Of a stretch of 64,000 nt of DNA, positions 23,333 through 36,412 are shown in pieces; position 1 is the first letter of the stretch; each line of letters starts with the position of its first letter. Where the stretch lies: positions 208,854 through 272,853 of the forward strand of contig BSBK01006746.1 in NCBI GenBank assembly GCA_027943335.1, read 5' to 3'. Source of the DNA: Chamaecyparis obtusa (lineage: Eukaryota > Streptophyta > Pinopsida > Cupressales > Cupressaceae). The notes beneath the pieces are model-generated. The model ran no database searches and was not told the DNA's origin. It saw nothing but the letters and a program-made list of their open reading frames with translations. The translations under genes and the position numbers were made by a program.

Positions 23333-25846
23333 CTCATAGTCTTGGTGAATTCTGAGCTTACAAAGTATACACCATCTTGACATGGTACACTCCCTCTGAA
23401 TTTGTATGACCAAGATCATGGGGTGCCAACTTAATTTGATCTTCTAATTTCTCCCTATGACATATAGCCTTCTCACATGTGGTAATAATCATAATTCTCT
23501 ACTATAATTTCTTGATTACTAGAGAACCAACAAAACATGGTCTACTCCCTCTGAATCAAGATCCTCACATGTCCACTCATGCAAATCCTTTAGCTTCTCC
23601 CTCTGTCATGAAGGCATATTGTGTTAATATACTCAACTCAGTGTCACTAGAGGATGTCACTTCACACCTTCCTTCCTAAGAGAAGGAATACAGATAATCT
23701 AAATAGTCATAAGGTTACATCGACTACAAGCATAAGATGCATTTTGATCTTTTCCAAGGCCACAACATTAACACCCCCTCTTGGATTTGAGGGAAGATAA
23801 TAAAAACCTCTAGTATGATGTTTATCTCAATGAGCTATAGTCTCATGATGTATGGAATGCCTTAATCAAGGATTCTATCCACGTGCATCTCATCGACGAT
23901 TCTATCCACAAGTTCCCACTACTATAATCTCAGAATTGTTTTACCTTCAATAGTGAACTCCCTCTCAATCAATATGATCAAGTTTGTCCACGTTGACTGA
24001 ATGATCTATTTCTTAGAAGCTAAATTTTGCCAACTTCATGACCTTTCTGAAGATTTCAGAGATAGATTACGAATAGTTCATAAAGCTAAACTATCCCAAA
24101 CATTAAAATGATAGAAGTATACAAAATTTATTATTTAATGAATTCCAAACTACAAATTCATATGGATTAATAAAACATGAGATACTTATCTTTTCAAATA
24201 TTTTCAAGTATTTCCTTTCATAAGATGAGCCCATTAAGACGATACCCATACCCATTGTCCTTCTTCATAACATATTGGTTTCATTCTGATCCTTATGTTA
24301 ATTTTCTTCTTTACATATCATATCTCATTATGATAACTATTGATTAGATGTTGACTTCATACATTATCGATATCTGATTATATAAATAATTGATTAATAT
24401 CCCACTTGTACTATCCCCTTTTTTGATTAACTTAGATAGTTTGGGACAATTACCTTAACTTATCCTTCTCACTTCATCAAATGATGTTATGCATAATATA
24501 AATGATGTGTGTGTAACCAATTTATAATACTTTCAACAATGTTTTTCTATGCCAATTCAAATATGTAGATACGTTGGTCGAATGTTCTGTCATCTTCAAT
24601 ATTTATTCGAGTAAGATTGTATGTTAACTAATCTCCCTCTTCTGTTCCGACCAATCTAGACTCCTTCTTTATGAATTTGTATTACCCTCCAATATGTTCT
24701 CCTCTCCATTGCATAATACATATATCCCCATGTGTTAATTCCTATTCCATTGATTTGTAACAATGTTTGGATTGCTACTTCTTTATCTGCCATTAGCACC
24801 TTTTTTACAAAATTCTTTTCGTATTCAAATATTCATTATCATATATATAATATTGATTAATCAACACGTCTCCTTTCACACAGTGACACCATCGAACTCA
24901 AGGCAATACACATTTATAATAATCATTTCTCATCAAATGAAAAGTTAAAACGGTAAGGCAGTTCCAACTTGGTTCCCTTCTTGTTAGTTTTGAAACTGGA
25001 CACTTCATCAGCGTAAGTTATCTAGTAGTTGCAATAATAACTTTGCAATTATTAATTATATCACAAGTCTTGTTTGAAAAGTAGTTATCGGTTTGTACAG
25101 GTGTTAAACCGACTCGAATATCTCAACCAAATAACTAAACCCCACATTCGTCCTATTTGATAGTTGTCATGAAACGATAATTTTATACAAACTGTGGCAC
25201 TAATAAATCATTTGAATCTTATTTTAGCACCATTTGAACCCATGTACGGTCGCTGAGATTGTACTTTGATCACGTAATTTTCTAAACATCATTCAATTAA
25301 ATGGACCACTTCCGTCATGACAAATATAATTCAGACTATGAACACTAATCATTAGACTACAAAATACGATCATAATATGACAAATTTGAATACTTGTTTC
25401 AACCTGAAAGTTTTTATTTCTTTCTATAACATACAACAATTATAACATTTATTGTATTGTGCCTTCGCGTGGAAGGCATTGTGTATGATTGATTTCAAGC
25501 TGATAATAAACCCGTGTTATGCCATGACTGGTCACATGTCGATAATAACCATTCTCAAAAAGATCGATGAACCTAAATCTTTCCAATGCATACTGTGAAT
25601 TTGATTAATATAGGGAAACGACTCATTTGAAAAGTATATGTATATATTACTGATTCTTTTATCAACAGGTTTTATTAATGTCTAATATTCAATCCATGTA
25701 TTAGCGGCAATTCCATTGCCTCACAAATCTCTTGCTTCTGTAGATTTACCAGAAAAATTTCACCATCTTCCACGATGAAGGCGTTGCTTTCCCTTAGACC
25801 GTAGATCAAAAGCTATCAATCGATTACCATATCCGATCGTAGCTAT
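23333..25846. other. Decayed interior and 5' LTR of element G
   Basis: AT-rich sequence with no readable gene. A phrase resembling a polypurine tract plus LTR start occurs on the minus strand near 23770 (GAGGGGGTGTTAATG) but could not be tied to a partner. Confidence 0.45.
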
Positions 25847-26579
25847 ATCTTAACACTAACTGTGTTGAATTTGATGAGTACATTACATTGTATCTGCATC
25901 TAAAGGAATTTTCTATGCTTAAATGGTTGGTCTTCCTCTCAAACAGATGTAGCATGTTCTTTTTAATAACATTTATAAATTCCTTAGATCTTTGTACTTT
26001 GTTCTTTATTGCAAACTAGTAATGTTTCCTTTGATGGTATTGTCTATCATCATAAATTAGAATTTATGCATAATTACCTTGTCTTTTTAACTTCATACAT
26101 AGGTATTTTTTCTTATGTTTCCCTAGATTCAATATTTTGTCCCAATTGTCCTTGAGATATAGATAACCAAAAGGTTCCATTCTGTGAAGGAATGTATCTT
26201 TAATAGTATATTTCCTTCATCTAGATCTACAATGTGATCTATCCTAAACTAAAAGGTTTCACACTTAGAAGCTATGTCCCTTTAATAGTTTTAACATCAA
26301 TGCACCCCTGTGACTATACACAAAACAAACTTGTTAAATAAAACATGTGATTCAAGAGTGATAGGAAATTCTCAAGAATTTCGTTGAAATAAATTATTTA
26401 GTGAGTACAAAATTATAAGCTTGTGAGTGTTACCTGTCACTTGCAATTTTAGGAGATCATGGTAACTCCAACTCGTAGCTATATCTTAACTCCAACTCAT
26501 CATTTGCCTTCTCAATAGTCTTTATATCCAACAAATTGGACATCCTTATTTTAATCAATTTTTTTAAAAACTGAGATTG

Positions 26580-26920
26580 TCTAAATTCCAATGGCTAGGA
26601 TATAGTTACAATGAACCTTTGCGACGAGGATTCTATAATCCTGATGGGATAACCATCATAAATGATACTGGATAAATGTTAGAATTCTGACGGGATTGCT
26701 AAAATTACGATGACCCTTTGCGACGGGGATACTATACTCTCGACGGGATAACCATCAGAAATGGTTCTGGATAAATGTCAAACTTTCAATGGGAAGGCTA
26801 TAATTCCAATGCCAAGTTATGACGGGGATGCTATACTCCCAATGGAATAACCATCCAAAATTATATTGGATACCTGGCAGAATTACGACGACAATGCTAT
26901 AATTGCGACGTTGTTCCAAG
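26580..26920 (+). repeat. 99-bp minisatellite, copy 1
   Basis: Three to four diverged units; the phrase GGGATAACCATCA recurs at 26646, 26745 and 26844, exactly 99 bp apart. Each unit also holds GACGGGGATNCTATACTC. In-frame stops make coding unlikely. The same array with the same period occurs at 54830-55150. Confidence 0.88.
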
Positions 26921-27171
26921 TGGTAATGCTATAATGATATAATACTATAATGTCTTTATGTGTTTCTGATTCTGACAATTTTGTCCATTGGAATTATGAC
27001 AGTGACTACCTCCGTTGCAGTTTCTGATGAAATAACCCCAACTTCACCTTGTGTCAAACATTCAATGAACAACTATTGAATTTTTGATAGTTTGCCATCA
27101 GAATTTAGCCTCAAATTTATTAGTGGTGATTTCGAGAAAGGAAGAAGAATGGAAAGAATGGAAAGAAGCAA

Positions 27172-30100
27172 GTGGCAGATTTAATAAGTGCATATGAAAT
27201 CTCTAATAGAATGGATAATGATTTTAGAGTCACATGTTGTATGGTTAGATCAACCTCGCACAGTGTCTGGTATATGACTAGTGGGGCATCATTTCATATG
27301 ACAAGAGTTAGAGAGCACTTCTCGAGTTATAAGGAGGAGGAAACTAGAATCCAAATTTCTATGGGGAACATGTCCAAACTCAACTTAGTTGGGAAAGGGA
27401 GTGTTCAATTTCAGAGGGAGAATAGAAAAATAATTTCCCTTCATGATGTGTTGCATGTGCCAGGATTGGGTATGAATCTAGTTTTCATGTCTGTCCTTTA
27501 GGATAAAGGGTACAAAGTACTCTTTAGAGGGGCACATGTGTTGATCAAGCATAAGGATTGGTAATCACCTATAGATATTGAAGTTAGGAGAGGTTACCTT
27601 TATAGGTTGCACTTTGATAATCCTAAGGCACTCATGGGGAGTAGTAATCCTAGAGATCAAGGAGAGATATGGCATAGGAGGATGGGACATACACATCATG
27701 GAGTACTTAAATTTCTTCATGAGATAGTGACAGGTGTTCTAGAGGTGAGCACATAGCATGATGATGTATGTAAGGGATGTGTAGTGGGAAAGTTTGCAAA
27801 AGAAAAATTTCCAAGGATTGACACTAGATCCAAGGGTTTTCTTGATCTAGTACATTTAGATATATGTTAACCAATATGGATGAAGTCTCTCAGAGGATAC
27901 AAGTACTATGTTGATTTTATTGATGATTTCTCTAGGAAGACCTATATATACTTCTTAAAGACTAAGGATGAGGTTTTCAATTATTTCCAAGATTTCAAGG
28001 CTCCTGTGGAGAACCTAATAGGAAGGAAGATAAAGGTTCTTAGGTTAGACAATGGAGGACAATACAAAGGGAATGAGCTCCAAGATTTATTTACCAAGGA
28101 AGGAATCGCGAGAGAGTGGAATATTCCTTACAACCCTCAATAGAATGAGGTTGGTGAGAGGAAGAATCATTCTATATTGGAAGCAACAAGGGATATGCTA
28201 CATGACCAGGTAATGCCACATTACTTATGGGTAGAGGCATATAGTACAACAATATACATAGAAAATAGACTTTTGGATAAGGTACTAGGAAGACGACACC
28301 AAAAGAAGCTTTCACAGTCCAAAGAAGCTAATTGTAATTCACTTCAAGATATTTAGGAGTTTGGCACATTGTCACATTCCAAGGGATACTTGTACCAAGT
28401 TAGATCAAACTCGAGAGAGTGGGTACCTTGTCAGGTACAGTGAGAAGTCAAAGGAATAGTGGATATTTGTTCTAGGGACCAAGACGATTATAGTCAAACA
28501 TGATGTCAAATTCATGGAGGATAAGGAATTCAGTAGGCCTGAAGATTTTCTAGAATATGACCAAAGTAAGAAGCCAACTGAAGCTCCATGGATCGCTCAA
28601 CATAATTAGGGGAAACAAAGTGCAAGTACAATTACTAGTATAAGATCAAGCTCAGGTGTTTAGAGTTTGAAAAATATAAAGCAACAGGTGCAACAAGTCC
28701 AAGAGATGCATCAGAAGACATGGAGGTTGATATTTCATCCTCTATAGCTGGCAATATGAACTATGTGGTTCAACATACATGTAGGGATACTCAAGAATTT
28801 GTTGGAGCTCCTATAACAAGTACAAGACACAGGAGACAACTAGCCAAGTTTAATGACTATGTGGTATTAGTTACTTAGTTGGTAGATAAGGAGCTTTCTA
28901 GCTATCAGAAGGCTGCAAAGAATCCTGTGTGGCGAGATGCGATGGTTGAGGAATATACCTTAATAATGAGAAATAGTGTGAGAGAGGTTGTTCCTAGACC
29001 AATAAATATCATTGTGGTTGGATCATGCTAGATCTATAAGATCAAACATTTTTCTGATGGTAGCATCAAGAAATACAAGGAAAGGTTCTTGGAAAAGGGG
29101 TTCTCTCTAAAGGAGGGAACATACTATGAGGAAACATTTTCTCCAATGGCTAGGTTTACTTCTATATGAGCTATAATATCACAATAGAGATGAGATGGGA
29201 AATCCATCAAATGGATGTCAATACAACATTCCTTAATGGTGAGTTGAAAGAGGAGGTGTACATAGAAAAGCATGAAGGATTTGTAGAACACAAATAAAAC
29301 ACCCATGTGTGAAAATTGAAGAGAGATTTGTATGGACTCAAGAAGGATCCTAGAGTGTGGTATGAGTGCATTCATACATACTTTCAGGAAATGGACTCCG
29401 AAAAGAGTGAGGCAAATTCTAAGTTTTACTACTTGGTAGTTTGGGGTGAGGTTCTAATTCTTGTACTATATGTGGATGAATTATTTTTGACAGGTTCACT
29501 AGAGCTCATAGAGGAGTGCAAGAGGGATCTTCCAATAGATTTTGAGATGAAGGATTTGGAACTTATGCACTACTTTCTAGGTATGGAGGTGTGGTAGACA
29601 AATGGAGAGGTTTTCCATAGACAAGGGAAGTATTGCATCAAAATATTGAGGAGGTTCAGGATGGAGGATTGCAAAGCCATGTCTATGCCTATAATCACTA
29701 ATTAGAAGAAGGTAGACACATCTAGGGAGAAGGATGTAGATCCCAACTTATATAGGAAGTTGATTGGTTACCTTAGGTATTTGGTCAACAACATGCAAAA
29801 TATAGCTTTTACTGTAAACTCTCTTAGTCAATTCAAGGTTGATCCAAAGAGTGCATTGGATAGGGACAATGCATGTACTACATTATTTGGGGGGTAAAAT
29901 TGAGCATAGGATTAAATTTTCTCGAGGTGAAGCAATCAAGTTGATAGAATATACATACATAGATTGGACAAGGAGTGCAATAGACATGAAAATCACTTAC
30001 GGGTGTTTCTTTAGTTCGGGATCAAGAGTTGTCTCTTGGTTCAATAGGAAGTAGAAGTCCATAGCTTTGAGTTTTGCAGAAGCATAATAAATATTAGCTA

Positions 30101-30422
30101 GCATGGTGATGTGTGAAGCTATATGACTTCAAAAGATGCTAGTGACCTTGTTTGGCTAGAGGGTTGATATTATAGTGATGCACTATGACAATCAAAGTTG
30201 CATTACATTATCTGAGAATCCAACATTTCATAATAGGTCTAAGCATATAGACATCATTTATCACTTCATCAGAGATTTTGTATAGTGGGGAATTGTTCAA
30301 CTATACTATATACTTATGAATTAATAGGTAGCAGACATTTTGACTAAGACATTGGGGAAGGTGAAATTCATCTTCTTCAAAAATATGTTGGCTGTTATGC
30401 ATAATAACTTCCTTGTTAAGAG
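27172..30422 (+). pseudogene. Copia pol relic, copy 1 (protease, integrase, RT, RNase H)
   Basis: Domain order protease-integrase-RT-RNase H is that of Ty1/copia. Protease remnant: YMTSGASFHM with the catalytic Asp lost (usually DSGAS). GAG-pre-integrase/zinc module: WHRRMGH and CKGCVVGK. Integrase core: FIDDFSRKTYIYF, LRLDNGGQY and GERKNHSILEATRD give the D-D-E set. RT: EETFSPMARFTS, YGLKKDPR and LYVDELFLTG, where the second catalytic Asp is Glu. RNase H: RSKHIDIIYHFIRD and ADILTKTLGKVKF. There are many stops and frameshifts. No Gag precedes it: upstream is a short Lys/Glu-rich stub and then the 99-bp repeats. The 3' LTR follows from about 30425. Confidence 0.88.
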
Positions 30423-30424
30423 GA

Positions 30425-31495
30425 CATCTTAGTTTCGGTAGCTTAGAAGTTGTTTCTCCATCTACATGTATTAGTAAATATATTTTTTCTAGAGTTATTT
30501 TTTAGAGTCTAAACAAATGTTTATAAATTAATGGATTTCTTTACAGACTTCTAGCAACTAATTAGTTAGGGTTTGTTAGGGTCGAATGTATCTCATTCAT
30601 TGATTTAAATTAAATCTTGCCATTATTTTTCCAATAAGAGTAGTATAAAAGGGGTTCATTGGGCATTTGGAGAAGAGACTTGAGAAGCATTTGTAGTGTT
30701 AGCAAATGAAATTTACAGTGTTAGAAAATAAGTTTTACACTGATAGTGAGGGAACGGGTGATAGTGTTGGAGACATCATTGGTGGAATCTTAGTGGGAGA
30801 AATTGGCAGAAGAATTTTTGGAGTAGATAGGTGGAGCTGTGCCGGTAAGAGGCAGTCAGTTTTATGTATCTCTTGATTTACTAAAGTTTAATATAATTCC
30901 TCAACTGCAGTACTCATTTTCACTTCGGAGTTTTTCTAGGGACAATTTGTTCAAAAATATCATGTTCCTTGTGTTGCATATTTTCAAATATGATTTTATT
31001 TGTGAAGCTACAATCGTGTTATTTTTGAATATTTGTTGTGAATTAATTTTAATCAATCAAATAATCTATATAAGACAAGAGATTAATAATCAATAGCTTC
31101 AATAAAATTTTCACACCCCATAAAAATAATTATTGACTTAGTTATAGATTGGAGATAATTGATCACTGACTTGAACATTGAAATTCATCATTGACTTGTT
31201 TATCGAGTTTGTTTAGAGTCGATGATTGACTGTAAGATTTGTTGCGATGTGCTTGAAGGGCAGGAGATTTCAATTATATCTAATCACTCTGAAAATCACC
31301 AAACCAAAGATTTTCAATTTTTTGTTCGACAATTTTAATTCCTTGTGAAGTTGGTCTAAAATTTGAAATTTTAGACACACGTATTTAAATTTAAGAAAAA
31401 TGGAAGAAAATGAGGTATTTTGGCGTTTAAAGATGATAAATAAATTAAAAGTTTGAAATCTTCAAAATAGCTGAAAGTCATGATGATGAACTTTC
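30425..31495 (+). repeat. 3' LTR of the copia relic, copy 1
   Basis: Starts where copy 2 has GAGGGAG|TGTTAG; here the TG is mutated. The right end is undefined because no 5' LTR exists in the window. The last ~540 bp may lie outside the LTR. Confidence 0.6.
30653..30662 (+). promoter_or_regulatory. TATA box of the copia LTR, copy 1
   Basis: GTATAAAAGG within the LTR; the same box is at 59719-59728 in copy 2, in a conserved surrounding. Confidence 0.55.
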
Positions 31496-31499
31496 CATG

Positions 31500-34310
31500 C
31501 AAAGAGATAAATGTTATAGGATGAGGGTACTAATTTGTCTTTGATTGCTATCCCCTTGGTGGAAGAGATCAAAAGAGCTATCTTTTCTTTCTAAGTTGAC
31601 AAATCTTCGGGCCCGGATGGGTTCCCCCACTTCTTCTTTCAGAAGTTTTGGAATTTTTTTGGGCTGGATGTTTGCAATACGATGAAGGAATTCTTTGTTT
31701 CTCAACCCATTTTGAAGGAACTTAATGCTACATTCATTTCCCTTATTCCTAAAAATACTGGGGTGAATACGGTGGATGCTTTTAGACTAATCAATCTTTG
31801 TAACTCGATCTATAAGATCTTCTCTAAGGTGGTTATGTTGAGATTGCTCCCTCTTCTACCTAAAATCATTTCTCCTCATCAAAGTGGCTTTGTTCTGGGT
31901 TGGAAAATTTTGGATTCTATTATCAAGGTCCATGAAGTGATTCATTCCTGTCAGAAATCCCAAAATTCTAGATTTATTCTTAAGCTAGACCTCTCAAAGG
32001 CCTATGACAGAGTGGACTGGTCCCTGCCACTAAAAGTCCTCAAAGCCTTTAGGTTTTGTGATAAATTTATCCACCTTGTCAACCAGCTTATTAGCACTGC
32101 TTCTTTGGCTATCATTGTGAATGATTCCTCTTCTAGATTTTTCAAACCTACCAGAGGTCTTCGTCAAGGTGATCTCTTATCTCCTATCATTTTTCTATCT
32201 TGGTTGAGTGCCTAGGTTGATTCCTTCAAAGTTTTTTTGGGAAGAGGTTGATAAAAGGTATTTTACTTGTGTCTTCCCTGAATACTTGCTCCCATGAGAA
32301 GTTTGTAGATGATACTATGATCATGGGCTCTGTGTCTACCACTGAAGCCAAGAATGTGAAAAAGGCCATGTCCATTTATTCATCCACAACAGACCAAACT
32401 ATCAATTGGGAGAAGAGTTCTTTGTTCTTCATAAATATTCATATGGAAAGAAAACTCCGTATCTCCAGATCGATTGGATGTTCCATTGGTGATTTCCCTG
32501 CTGCCTATCTTGGGATCCCCCTCGGTTTTAAATCAAATGATTCATTTTGGCTCAAATTAGTGGAGTGGTTTAACATAAAATTGGCCAGATGGAAAGGGGC
32601 TCTCTTAAGTCAAGTTGGTAAACTCCTCCTCCTCCTGAAAGCCTCTTTACAAAGCCTCCCAATTTTTGCTTTGAGCCTTTTCAAAATCCCTGCCAAATTT
32701 GTTGATACTATTGAGAAAATTTAGAGGTCCTTTCTTTGGTCTAGTTTTGAAGAAAGGAAAAGGATGGCACTCGTGGCCTAGGATAAGGTTTGTAAATCCT
32801 TGAAATGGGGAGGCTTGGGATTCCAACCTATTAAGGTGGTTAATAATGCCTTACTGGGGAAACAAATATGGTAAATCTTTGGTGAGCATAAGGAATGGAA
32901 CCAGATCATCACCAAGAAGTACCTCTATCTATTCATGAGCATGATGGACTTTCTCAAGTATGCTATTATGATCGAGGGCTCCACTATATGGAATAGTATC
33001 CAACAAGATAAAAGTACTACTCTCATGGGAGCTAACTGGTTGTTGGTAATGGTTGCAGTATTAAATTTTGGGAGGATAAGTGGATTGGTAAGTCCTCTTT
33101 AGTTTCCACCCTTGATGACCATCCCCTCATTGAAGATTTTATCAAGAGATTTGGTCCTTGGGTTTGCAATTACTAGAGAAATCAGTCGTGGGTTGATCTG
33201 GCTAGGGTGGATGACTGTCTTCATCCTTTGATGCTAGATCTCAATGTGAAGAGGTCGGAGTTGGGGGTGGAAGATTTTGTGGTTTGGGCCACTCATCCCT
33301 TAGGATCCTACATGGTCACCTCGGCTACTACTCTCCTCTTGAATCAACTGGAGTCGCCCTTGTTCTAGGCGAAGGTTTGGGACAAAAGATCGATTCCTAA
33401 AATTAACTTTTTGTATTGGTTGGTTTTGCAGAATAAGATTCTTATGCTGGATAACCTTCAAAAGAGAGGAATGATGTTGTTTAATCAATATTTTTGGTGT
33501 TTAAATGAGGAAGAAACCTCTCTCCACTTGGCTATTTCCTACCCTTATTTGTGGGAAGTTTGGAACCTGGTCCTGAACATTTGGAATCAACACTAGGTTT
33601 TTGCTAGCAACATGAAGGATATCTTTATCCAATGGACAAATACTAATGTGAGTATAGAAAGGAACCTCTAGAATATAATTATCCCACACGTCATTTAGAA
33701 AATATGGAGAGAGTGCAATGATAGGGTGTTTAGAAACACCTCTCTCCACTCGACTGTTGTTGCTGAGAAAATCAAAAGAAGTATTCAAGAGAATAGCGAG
33801 GCATCCCTTGGATGGAAGTTGGATATTTCTATGGGTATTAATCCTAACAGAGCCCCCAAAGTCTCTAAGTCAGAGAGAGAAAATATGTTATGGTTATCAC
33901 CCCCCAAGGGTTGGATCAAGGTCAATTTTGATGAGGCTTCTAAAGGAAACTTGGGTCCTTCTGGGTGTGGTGGTATGATAAGGGATGATGTGGATAATTG
34001 GATTGTTGCGCTGGCCTTCTCCATTGGGATCCAGTCTAACCACATGGTGGAAGTGGTGGGTCTCCTTCAAACTTTAAAAATCATTGATTTATCTAAATAT
34101 AATAAAGTTTGTGTTGAAGGTGGCTCGATGAACATTATCGATTGCATCAAGGGTAAGTCTAATCCTTCATGGACAATCAAAGCTATCATTAAAAATGCTC
34201 TTGTAATTATTAACACTTTACACAAATTACTCATATCACGTGTATTGCGAGGCTAATGGGACAATAGATGATTTGGCTAACCTAGCTATCAAATCAGAGG
34301 GCACCATGAC
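31500..34310 (+). pseudogene. LINE ORF2: reverse transcriptase, zf-RVT, RNase H
   Basis: Motifs in order: SSGPDGFP, NATFISLIPK, HQSGFVLGWKILDSI, LKLDLSKAYDRVDW and GLRQGDLLSPIIF in the first frame. After a frameshift near 32220 come FVDDTMIMG (catalytic DD), AYLGIPLG and WKGALLSQVGKLLLL. The zinc-finger region (about 33390-33600) reads PKINFLYWLVLQNKILMLDN then LHLAISYPYLWEVWN with cysteines lost. RNase H (about 33900-34310): VNFDEASKGN, SGCGGMIRD, NHMVEVVGL and VEGGSMNIID, where the second catalytic Asp is Gly, then IDDLANLAI. This is a plant L1-clade enzyme set for target-primed reverse transcription in the nucleus. Stops and at least three frameshifts kill it. Confidence 0.87.
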
Positions 34311-34561
34311 ATGACATGGAGGAAACAAACTTAATGTCAATTTAAAAGGTTTGATGGCATATGACAATATTCATTGTAGGTAGATTGATTTGGTGCATTT
34401 TCATAACATTAATGATAAGAAAACTAAGCAATAAGGAGGACTTTATCATTATGTAAAGATTTGGTATTCCCAAGAACAAGAGGAGAGAGCAAGAGTGTTT
34501 AAGAAGTGTGATAGGTTGTTTGCTTTTCACCTTTCTTGCCCTGTTCAAAGTTTTTTCTGTG

Positions 34562-36190
34562 TTTCTTGGGAGCTATGTTCCTAGTGAAGTTAGGATGGGA
34601 GAGGACCTCAATCACCATGAACCTAAGAGCTATAAGAGGTGGAAGGATGAAAAGGAGGTTTTGGAAAGGCTGTGAAAAGGTGGGCTTACCACTTTCATGG
34701 AGAATTTGCATGGTTTTGAAAAAGAGGTTACCGGGAATTTTGTTGACAGTTGGAATGATAGCATGGTCACCATTGGGGGATTGGATGTTAAAATCACTGA
34801 GGAGCTCATCGCTGAGGTCTTAGGCCTTAGCTTGAAAGGGATGAAGCTATAAAGGGACAAAAAGGTCTCTGTTCATGCTATTTTCTAGTTCCTTAAGGAT
34901 GAAGAGGAAGCTGAGAAAGTAATTAAAGATAGTTGGGGCTTGTATGATGTCCTTAGCTTCAAGGAGATTTAGTCCAAGGTAATGGTGTCTATAATGGAGG
35001 ACATTACTATGGAAGACATGTATAAAAGGGCACATTCCTACCACTTTTTAGTTCTTTTCCATTTTAGGCACAAGATTAGGGTTTCATTTCCTTTTTACTT
35101 GCTTACTTCCCTTCGACAGAGCATCACTCAGCACAAAAGGAAAGAGAATAAGCCCATTCTACATGAAGGGATTATTCTTCTCATTATTGAGCACATTTCC
35201 AAGGAAGTGGCCCTTACCTAGTCTCCCCTCCTTGAGGGTGGGTCTTTCATTTCCCTATATAAGAGACGAAGGGAGGTTGCGGCTTTGAAGGGCTCGTTCT
35301 CTAAGAAACCAAAGTTGGATAAGAATAAGGATATGGAGACTGAGTCAGAAGGGGCTAGCATTGAGGGTTTCTTAGATTTTAAAGGGGTTTCTCTAAAAAA
35401 GGCTAAGAATAATAGCAGGGATTCTTTGTCTACTATTGGGAGTGATACAAAGGTGGAAGGGAATAAAAAAATTAAGGTTGTGCTAGATTTGGGTGCTCAG
35501 AGTGATCCTAGGGGTCAGCAAGTCCCTATCCTTGTTGATTATGTCAGCTCTATGGACCACGATGTCCCCATCTCTCTGAACAATGCTGCTTCTACTGAAG
35601 AGGTGTCGAATAAAAAAGAGAGTGATGTGAGAGGAGAGGAATATCCAGCTCCTCATAGAAGATTTGGAGGACAAAATTTACCCTCCTTTTGGAGTTATGC
35701 AAATGGCCAAGGCGATGTCCATGTACTCCTTCCATCTGGTCAAGTGGTTCTTTCATGAAATAAAAATGCTAAGCCTCAACGTCAAATCTCTCTCTGCCAA
35801 GGTGGACATTATTTAGGAAAGAATGGGGGTCGAGTTGGATAGGATGACCAAAGCCAAGGAGAACAGGGATGAGGTGGGTTTGATACAAGAGAAGATTGAC
35901 AGGCTGGAGACTACCCTCCAGAAGATCATGATGGACACCAACTAGTTTATGGTGAACACACTCGAATGCATCAACAACATCCAAAAAGAGTTAAATTCTA
36001 GCTTCCCTATTAAAATCAATGATTCCAATGAGGATGAGGTTCCGTCTAGTCTGGGAAACTGCACTAGGTCATCTAAGAAGAAGAAGATCTAGGAGAGAAT
36101 TATGGAGGTTTCGAACCTCAATGCGGCCATCACTAAAATGTAAAAAGTTAAAAAAGACATGGAGGTAACTCTGATGGAGTATGCCTAGTT
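34562..36190 (+). pseudogene. Unidentified transposon-type ORF behind the LINE RNase H
   Basis: One frame runs from about 34562 to 35758 with five in-frame stops, then a shifted frame continues to about 36190. The N-terminal part (SWNDSMVTIGGLDVKITEEL, IAEVLGLSLKGMK) resembles the leading domain of plant transposon-associated proteins of unknown function. The C-terminal part (35750-36180) is heptad-like and charged (EKIDRLETTLQKI, KKMxKVKKDME-type), probably a coiled coil. The middle is polar and low-complexity. It could be a misplaced ORF1-like gene, a captured gene, or the 3' ORF of an LTR element. I do not recognise it as any enzyme. Confidence 0.55.
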
Positions 36191-36412
36191 TCCTCTTGAG
36201 TTTTTTTTCTTTTTTCATGTTTTCATCATTGGGTTCTATTTTTTGTTTACTAGTTATAGGCCGGTTTTTTGTTCTATGGTCAGGTTTGCTTGTGGGCTGG
36301 CTTTCTAATCCCTATTCTTCTTGGGGGTTTTTAATGGCTTATCTTTATTAGCTCATTTTAAGGGGTTTCAGGTCCCCAATTAAAAGTTGTTTTTACCAGT
36401 ATTCTAAAAAAC

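Larger units (their letters stand above)
22595..25855 (-). mobile_element. Ty1/copia relic, minus strand (element G)
   Basis: Bounded by the same 9-bp terminus: ATCTTAACA at 22595-22603 (the only surviving part of the 3' LTR) and at 25847-25855 (end of the 5' LTR). Read on the minus strand, a polypurine tract AAGAGGGAT precedes TGTTAAGAT, and upstream lies a copia RNase H C-terminus. Duplication copy 1 resumes exactly after 25855. The boundary of the 5' LTR within 24000-25855 and the PBS are not resolved, and most of pol is gone. Confidence 0.6.
25856..31495 (+). repeat. Backbone duplication copy 1, segment c
   Basis: Aligns with 54124-57674 plus 58528-60114. It includes the 99-bp repeats, the copia pol relic and its 3' LTR. 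About 430 bp (about 30957-31385) are present here and absent from copy 2. The match ends at GATGAACTTT (about 31495 here, 60114 in copy 2). Confidence 0.88.
31496..36410 (+). mobile_element. 5'-truncated L1-type LINE with extra downstream frame
   Basis: Sits exactly between the two backbone copies. It starts inside ORF2 just before RT (no endonuclease) and runs through RT, zinc-finger and RNase H, then through a second coding remnant. It ends with a pyrimidine-rich, non-coding tail (GGGGTTTCAGGTCCCC, then CTAAAAAA). The polyA is short and no target duplication is visible, because the flanks are different ends of the duplicated unit. Whether 34320-36410 belongs to the LINE or to a separate relic is unresolved. 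Confidence 0.72.

Noticed and set aside
26580..26920. CRISPR-like or coding reading of the 99-bp repeats
   Set aside because: Units are diverged head-to-tail with no unique spacers, and a period divisible by three is undermined by in-frame stops in every unit.
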